This document shows positions 57,855 to 64,000 of a stretch of DNA of 64,000 nt, in pieces. The first letter of the stretch is position 1. Every line of letters starts with the position of its first letter. The translations under genes and the position numbers were made by a program. The notes below the pieces were generated by a model. The model was not told where the DNA came from. It ran no database searches and was given only the letters and a program-made list of their open reading frames with translations. Source of the DNA: Nemertoderma westbladi (Eukaryota > Xenacoelomorpha > Nemertodermatida > Nemertodermatidae); contig JAUCBJ010001037.1 in assembly GCA_032718475.1 (NCBI GenBank), positions 29,675 through 93,674 of the forward strand. Reading direction: 5' to 3'.

Positions 57855-58789
57855 GGAACGGGAACGTTGGCGGAACTGCGGAACGATCCACCGATGGTTT
57901 CTACGTAGCGTTCCCTAGCAACTGGGCGCGGGAACTGTGGGTGTCGCTGATGTACCGGATGGTGACGCCCATCGGTCTCCATGGTTACGAGTGGATGCGT
58001 AGGGAGTTGGGGGAGTTTGTGTTCCCTGTAGACTATCCGGATACCGAGGCTGGGGAACTGCTGAACAAGGAAACCAAAGAGGAGATGGAGAGTAAACATT
58101 TCCGATACCCGCCGGATAAACGGCCCAACTTCCGACGACTGGGTGTCGCGTCTCCGTACTACCAACCATGGGACGTGCTGGTCGCTGATTGGTTGAATCT
58201 ATCCAGTATGTCACCCACCCCCTCGTCTGGGTTCACCGTGATTAGAGACAGGAAGAGTCTCGCGTCCCTAGCAACCGCCTTAGCGACGGGTTCATTCGCT
58301 CTTGCTAGTAGTTTATTATGTAACCATAGCAACGCGCTGGTATTCGTGCAGTTAGAGATGTGTAGTCGTGGTTACCCGAGTAAACACGCTATGATTGCCA
58401 TACCAACTGCCAATGATTTATTGTTAAAGAAAAATAGTTGTAACCCGGTAATAGAAGAGCCGCTACATAAATTCTCGAGAATAAAAAAACTACCGAAGAA
58501 AGGAAGACGTTCGGCGTTGGATAAAGAGTTATCGGAGATTATTCGCCGACATTCGGAATTCCCGCCATGCACCGCCGTGGCGAAGTCCTGTTCCAGAGAT
58601 GTGATTGGCTACATTAACCACGGCGATTATTCATATTTTTCAGGGACCAGTAAAGGATGTGGTTTCGTGGCTCTAGCGGGTTTAGTTGAACTGCTCAAAC
58701 AGACGACTCTACCTTTGGTTCTTGTTCGTAATAATAATAGTAGAAATTGTTATTTTGCTAATTTGACTGTTTCATTGGTTTACGTTTAG
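57855..58789 (+). CDS. POP1: POP1 terminal exon: POPLD-like domain and C-terminal tail
   Basis: Acceptor ttgtattttag at 57854, stop TAG at 58787-58789, 311 residues. The first 110 residues are POPLD-like: DGFYVAFPSNWARELWVSLM, YRMVTPIGLHGYEW, VFPVDYPDTEAGELL and PPDKRPNFRRLGVASPYYQP. These correspond to GWDVLLPKGWGMAFWIP, YRGVRVGGL, DFPDCPAGMLF and KRPNYVKLG in the family. The C-terminal part ends with RDVIGYINHGDYSYFSGTS, GCGFVALAGLVELL and PLVLVRNNN, the usual POP1 tail (GFVTQGDFS, GFVSLTGLL, LVLLR). Between them is a poorly conserved linker with a basic patch (SRIKKLPKKGRRSALDK). This is the best-conserved part of the gene and anchors the whole model. Confidence 0.92.
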
Positions 58790-58835
58790 CGATCTTGTGC
58801 AATTTAAATTTTTGGTAGAAATCAAATAATAGATA

Positions 58836-58841
58836 AATAAA
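58836..58841 (+). terminator. POP1 poly(A) signal candidate
   Basis: AATAAA lies 47 bases after the POP1 stop codon, in AT-rich sequence. Confidence 0.5.
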
Positions 58842-59261
58842 TATGCTTCAAATATTTATTAATTAATTATAAATTATATATCATTAATTAATTCATGTTT
58901 GCTTTTTTTAAGAGCATCCGATGTGAAGTCCATGTGAAGAAATGCAGCTATTTTATTTTTATGGCTATTTCTAGGTTACCTATAGCGTTACTGAAGTGAA
59001 GACACTATAATTGCAATAACGTTTGCTTTGTGTGCTGTTTTTAATATGAGATATAGAGATATAGTAGATCAGATTATTGTGATCATTAATTATATCATTC
59101 AAATTGTGATACAAGTATGAAATATAGTACGGGCGTTCCTTTCGGGTCACTGTGTAAGAAAAAAGTGGTGGCCACTGGAATTCAGACATGACGGCTACAA
59201 GTACATATTTACATGGCGACCAGTACTAATATAGTCTATTCCGTGTTGTTAGTGGGTGCGA
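58842..59261. other. Non-coding spacer
   Basis: AT-rich sequence, no gene seen. It includes cctttcgggtcactgtg at about 59,139, reminiscent of the GC hairpin at 45,484 but without the matching arm. It ends in a 21-base G run at 59262-59282. Confidence 0.5.
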
Positions 59262-59282
59262 GGGGGGGGGGGGGGGGGGGGG
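59262..59282. repeat. Poly-G run, 21 bases
   Basis: An uninterrupted G homopolymer immediately before the 28/40-bp minisatellite. Confidence 0.9.
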
Positions 59283-59307
59283 CATGACCTCTTAGAGTAC
59301 ATCGGAG

Positions 59308-61560
59308 AGCCGGGGTCCATGGTACCCAGGATGAGAGGGCGGGGTCCATGGTACCCAGGATGGAGGCCGTCGGAGGGTGGGGTCCATGGTACCCAGGATG
59401 GAGGCCAGGGTCCATGGTACCCAGGATGGAGGCCGGGGTCCATGGTACCCAGGATGGAGGCCGGGGTCCATGGTACCCAGGATGGAGGCCGTCGGAGAGG
59501 GCGGGGTCCATGGTACCCAGGATGGAGGCCGTCGGAGAGGGCGGGGTCCATGGTACCCAGGATGGAGGGTGGGGTCCATGGTACCCAGGATGGAGGCCGT
59601 CGGAGAGGGTGGGGTCCATGGTACCCAGGATGGAGGGCGGGGTCCATGGTACCCAGGATGGAGGCCGTCGGAGAGGGTGGGGTCCATGGTACCCAGGATG
59701 GAGGCCGGGGTCCATGGTACCCAGGATGGAGGGTGGGGTCCATGGTACCCAGGATGGAGGCCGTCGGAGAGGGCGGGGTCCATGGTACCCAGGATGGAGG
59801 CGGGCGGGGTCCATGGTACCCAGGATGGAGGCCGTCGGAGAGGGCGGGGTCCATGGTACCCAGGATGGAGGCCGTCGGAGAGGGCGGGGTCCATGGTACC
59901 CAGGATGGAGGCCGTCGGAGAGGGCGGGGTCCATGGTACCCAGGATGGAGGCCGGGTCCATGGTACCCAGGATGGAGCGGGGTCCATGGTACCCAGGATG
60001 GAGGCCGGGGTCCATGGTACCCAGGATGGAGGCGGGGTCCATGGTACCCAGGATGGAGGCCGGGGTCCATGGTACCCAGGATGGAGGCCGTCGGAGAGGG
60101 CGGGGTCCATGGTACCCAGGATGGAGGCCGGGTCCATGGTACCCAGGATGGAGGCCGGGGTCCATGGTACCCAGGATGGAGGCCGGGGTCCATGGTACCC
60201 AGGATGGAGGCGGGGTCCATGGTACCCAGGATGGAGGCCGTCGGAGAGGGCGGGGTCCATGGTACCCAGGGTGGAGGCCGTCGGAGAGGGCGGGGTCCAT
60301 GGTACCCAGGATGGAGGCCGTCGGAGAGGGCGGGGTCCATGGTACCCAGGATGGAGGCCGTCGGAGAGGGCGGGGTCCATGGTACCCAGGATGGAGGCCG
60401 GGGAGGGGTCCATGGTACCCAGGATGGAGGCCGTCGGAGAGGGCGGGGTCCATGGTACCCAGGATGGAGGCCGGGGAGGGGGTCCATGGTACCCAGGGAT
60501 GGAGGCCGTCGGAGAGGGCGGGGTCCATGGTACCCAGGATGGAGGCCGTCGGAGAGGGCGGGGTCCATGGTACCCAGGGTGGAGGCCTGTCGGAGGGAGG
60601 GCTGGGTCCATGGTACCCAGGATGGAGGCCGTCGGAGAGGGAGGGGTCCATGGTACCCAGGATGGAGGCCGTCGGAGAGGACGGGGTCCATGGTACCCAG
60701 GATGGAGGCCGGGGAGGGCTCCATGGTACCCAGGATGGAGGCCGTCGGAGAGGGCGGGATCCATGGTACCCAGGATGGAGGCCGTAGGAGAGGGCGGGGT
60801 CCATGGTACCCAGGATGGAGGCCGTCGGAGAGGGCGGGGTCCATGGTACCCAGGATGGAGGCCGTCGGAGAGGGCGGGGTCCATGGTACCCAGGATGGAG
60901 GGTGGGGTCCATGGTACCCAGGATGGAGGCCGTCGGAGAGGGTGGGGTCCATGGTACCCACGATGGAGGGCGGGGTACATGGTACCCAGGATGGAGGCCG
61001 TCGGAGAGGGCGGGGTCCATGGTACCCAGGATGGAGGCCGTCGGAGAGGGCGGGGTCCATGGTACCCAGGATGGAGGCCGTCGGAGAGGACGGGGTCCAT
61101 GGTACCCAGGATGGAGGCCTGGGTCCATGGTACCCAGGATGGAGGCCGTTGAAGAGGGCAGGGTCCATGGTACCCAGGATGGAGGCCTGGGTCCATGGTA
61201 CCCAGGATGGAGGCCGTCGGAGAGGGCGGGGTCCATGGTACCCAGGATGGAGACCTGGGTCCATGGTACCGAGGATGGAGGCCGTTGAAGAGGGCAGGGT
61301 CCATGGTACCCAGGATGGAGGCCTGGGTCCATGGTACCCAGGATGGAGACCTGGGTCCATGGTACCCAGGATGGAGGCCGTCGGAGAGGGCGGGGTCCAT
61401 GGTACCGAGGATGGAGGCCGTTGAAGAGGACAGGGTCCATGGTACCCAGGATGGAGACCTGGGTCCATGGTACCGAGGATGGAGGCCGTTGAAGAGGGCA
61501 GGGTCCATGGTACCCAGGATGGAGACCTGGGTCCATGGTACCCAGGATGGAGGCCGTGTT
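59308..61560. repeat. GC-rich minisatellite with 28- and 40-base units
   Basis: The core is ggggtccatggtacccagga tggaggcc, alone (about 28 bases) or followed by gtcggagagggc (about 40 bases). About 65 copies. From about 61,100 rightward, a variant with cgttgaagagggcaggg and agacctggg predominates. The core contains the abutting palindromes ccatgg and ggtacc. Stops are absent in most frames on both strands, so very long WVPWTPPSPTASILGTMDPA-type frames appear; none is a gene. Confidence 0.96.
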
Positions 61561-61859
61561 TCCCATCAGAAGGACAATGGGGAGGCGTTGAAGGAGAAAC
61601 AGATGGGAACGTGACTCCTGAGCGACTGCATGGAGGCGGTTTCCAACCTCCTTTAGGAATGTAGCCTTCTCAGGCCTTCTCAGTTAAAATTAACTAAAGT
61701 CCATTTTTTAAATTATGCTGCAGCTTATTTTTGGCCTTAACTTCACGAGTTTTCATCGTAGGGAGCTGATTTTGATCTCATTCTGTTCGGAATATAATGA
61801 TTTTATTCAAATCCACTTCCAATTTTATAATTTTATTATAGTTTCTCATTCAAAAACGC

Positions 61860-63117
61860 TGTAAAAAACACATTCCTTTAAAATTATGTTTAAACGTTCG
61901 AGATTTTACACTGTAATAGAGCAATAATTGCTGATTTCAAAAATATATTGGTTTATAGCTTTTTATTTAGAGGCATTCAGTGACATGGACCGGGCCTACC
62001 CCCCCCCCCCCCCCCCCCTAATTTTTCTACAAATCTTAATGAGTAATGAGATTGCATGAAATTTGAAACAGAGATAATTTCACCTTCCTCCTTCTTAGTG
62101 CGTGAGCCAGAATTTTTAATTTTTGCTTTCAATCTTTAGCTACAAGAGTTTGAAAAGGTGTCTCCATCGATATTGCATCATTTACACCGCAGTTATTGTT
62201 CTACCTTATAGTGATTTGTTGGTACTAGTAGAAAGCTGGCCCTGCATGGATTCCAAATGTGTAAAAATATTTGAATTTGGTTGGGCGATAGCTGAGTTAT
62301 GGGTATTTGAATGTAGCATGTATTTGCTTCCGCTGCAAGCCATTTATTATATTTAATAAATATACAATATTCTGGAACATTTTGTTTATCTCATAAGTAG
62401 CTGGGCAACAATGCAATGCCTATATGATAATACTAGTAGGCTTACATGGAAATTCATACATACAAACTGTTCTAGAACATTGTAAATTTATTAAATAGAA
62501 TAAATAGCGTACAGCGTTTGCAAATACAGGCAACATATATCATCCATATCTCAGCTATTTCCAAACCACATTCAAATGAATAACGACACTATATTCCAGG
62601 ACGTGGTGTAATTACGTGTAATTACGACACATATTGCATTTGTGGAAGCAGACGGACCATTGTTGTTGGAAATACTTTTTTTTATTATTGACGGATATAA
62701 TACAGTAGAATGAGTATATTGTTAGATATTATTACAAAATATAAGTTTTCATATTATCTCATTTTATCTTATCGCGTTATTTTAATAACTTAGCATAGAT
62801 TATTTACAGCCACAGATTTACAACTGCATGGTATCTCTAACTACTGTATATTCAAACATCCCAAAGAATGTAACCTAAGGCAAAGAGGCAGAACTCAGTG
62901 TCTGTTTACGTGGAAACTTCCCACCATATTTAACAATACACATTGTTGAAACATTATCCGATAGCGATATACATTATTACAGATTATTTTATACATTTGA
63001 GACGTAATTATTGCAATGCCGCTAAATAAATAGCTCTAAACCCATATATTTTTGAAATCAGCAATTATTACACTACAATGAAAAATCTCGAAAGTTGAAA
63101 TATAAATTTTAAAAATA
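61860..63117. repeat. Long imperfect inverted repeat (fold-back), about 1.25 kb
   Basis: The outer arms (about 61878-61983 and 63014-63117) are reverse complements over some 105 bases, including a 26-base perfect match containing aataattgctgatttcaaa. Inner arms also pair: the atttgaatttggttggg, gatagctgagttatgg and aatattctggaacat series at 62270-62380 against complementary sequence at 62470-62600. The centre is near 62,430. No transposase frame was found. Candidate non-autonomous fold-back or MITE-like element. Confidence 0.75.
61999..62018. repeat. Poly-C run, 20 bases
   Basis: C homopolymer within the left arm region of the fold-back; it has no G-run counterpart in the right arm. Confidence 0.9.
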
Positions 63118-63185
63118 TTTCCATATTATAAAATATTGCTCCCCTACACCAATCTTCCAAGACTTTGGTATAACCAAACCATATT

Positions 63186-63547
63186 TGTGACGGGATCCAG
63201 GAGGGATCCCGATTTATCCGATGTGGTATTTAGTCCACGCGTCCCCGCCGTGTATAAGAGTGAAATAAAGATAACTGAGTTCTGAAGTTCGGTGTATAAT
63301 AATAGGTTATAGGATATAGATATATTGTGAATTATACGGTAGGCGGGATACGGTAACTAAAGTCCCGTGATCCCCTAACTAAACTAATTGGCTGTACCCT
63401 ACGCTAGCACTGGTGCACTGAGATAACTGAATCACTGATTAATAGGTTATTGGTTATATTGCACGGTGGCCTTACTGCTACTCAATCGATGCCATTCCCC
63501 CCCTCTTCCCGGTAAGAAGATAGCATCAACCAAAAAAGTGCGTTACA
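63186..63547 (+). mobile_element. Possible LTR of a retrotransposon
   Basis: The segment begins TGTGACGG and ends GCGTTACA, short near-perfect inverted ends of LTR type. Inside are gtataagag (TATA-like, about 63252) and AATAAA (about 63267). About 8 bases after the end is tggatcccgatctag, which could be a primer binding site since it starts with TGG. No second LTR or gag/pol is in the window, so this stays tentative. Confidence 0.3.
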
Positions 63548-64000
63548 ATCCCGCTGGATCCCGATCTAGTATCGGGTGTGGGGTGGAATTCTTTTCTCTA
63601 GGAGCCGGCTTTCCAGGCCGCCCCCTATGGGTATGATAACGCTACCCTGTGTGCCTGGCGTCTCATGTCGGGCCGATCGCGCTCACCTCTTCACACGACC
63701 TTTGTTTCCCCAACACTTTCGCCCTATTTCACCTTCACTTTCACCCTAGTTCCCTCACATTCGGACCTCCCCGTCCCTTACTCAGCCTCTTATTCTCCCC
63801 CCCCCACACTCTAGAATCGCGTCCGCACTCTCTTTGCACTCCACTCTATCACTCCGTCCCTCAACCTCACTTCGGCTGTTTTATCTCTCCTGACGAACCT
63901 CCCCCCCCTCTCGTGCCGTCGCACTCGAGAAGTATGAAATTGTCAGTTGTCTCGTCCATAGTGCCATAGTCAGTTATTCCCCCCAGTCCCACTAGCTAGT
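63548..64000. other. C-rich region at right edge
   Basis: GC- and pyrimidine-rich, with repeated tcccc and ccctc words. A 106-codon open frame (63649-63969) has low-complexity composition and no recognised motif. It may be the start of the internal region of the LTR element, if that call is right. Confidence 0.35.

Larger units (their letters stand above)
11174..58789 (+). other. POP1: POP1 gene span: RNase P / RNase MRP protein subunit
   Basis: POP1 is the largest protein of nuclear RNase P (5' maturation of pre-tRNA) and RNase MRP (pre-rRNA cleavage); it scaffolds the catalytic RNA in the nucleolus. Thirteen exons can be read on one strand. From 42152 onward all junctions join in phase: 42361/42750 phase 0, 42975/47669 phase 1, 51547/53451 phase 1, 53978/54404 phase 1, 54511/54724 phase 1, 55278/55544 phase 1, 55706/55912 phase 2, 56116/56996 phase 0, 57128/57239 phase 1, 57451/57855 phase 1. 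The first exons join at 11276/12451 in phase 1. Family landmarks lie in order from PRYMRRRAMS to GFVALAGL. Predicted length is about 2,480 residues, some 2.5 times the human protein; the excess is one insertion between the LWVWVHP block and TWWQKYY. The start codon was not found. One intron (about 12.65-42.15 kb) is satellite DNA, another holds an XKR gene. Confidence 0.88.

Noticed and set aside
59236-61614. Several frames of 479-776 codons on both strands
   Set aside because: They are all readings of the same GC-rich minisatellite, mutually overlapping in different frames and strands.
62123-62356. 77-codon frame in the fold-back
   Set aside because: It lies within the palindrome, has no motif and no matching frame in the other arm.

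Overview
The window is animal (metazoan) genomic DNA. Genes are split by GT-AG introns, intergenic DNA is AT-rich, and several non-LTR retrotransposon relics are present. The recognisable genes are a type II membrane TNF-family ligand, an XK-related (XKR) membrane protein and the RNase P/MRP subunit POP1. The phylum cannot be fixed from sequence alone; an invertebrate is my inference.

Layout. 1-1929: minus-strand RT relic running off the left edge, abutting a 27-bp tandem array (1930-3648). 4114-5022: single-exon TNF-superfamily ligand on the plus strand. 5.0-9.0 kb: AT-rich DNA with a tRNA-SINE-like relic and two decayed non-LTR fragments. 9.0-11.1 kb: non-coding, rich in short palindromic words. 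11.2-58.8 kb: one gene, POP1, on the plus strand. 58.8-64 kb: a 2.3-kb G-rich minisatellite, a long imperfect inverted repeat and a possible LTR.

POP1 was assembled by eye from exons at 11174, 12451, 42152, 42750, 47669, 53451, 54404, 54724, 55544, 55912, 56996, 57239 and 57855. Every junction after the satellite intron keeps reading phase. The conserved landmarks appear in the family's order: the basic N-terminal PRYMRRRAMS block, the METHIWHSKRFHM block, the SYYRTLEL and ILYKSDCYP blocks, LWVWVHP, TWWQKYY, VTIRDPRL, the POPLD-like domain and the GYINHGDYS...GFVALAGLVELL tail.

Three things stand out. First, one POP1 intron of about 29.5 kb consists almost entirely of tandem repeats: a 38-bp minisatellite that seems to have grown from the preceding exon end and its splice donor, then roughly 600 copies of a 43-bp satellite with higher-order duplications and an inserted LINE. 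Second, the encoded protein would be about 2,480 residues, against about 1,000 for the human protein (from memory). The difference is an insertion of roughly 1,650 mostly low-complexity residues that contains a few aromatic, possibly folded segments. Third, the XKR gene sits inside another POP1 intron on the same strand. Most long open frames elsewhere are by-products of tandem repeats and are not genes.
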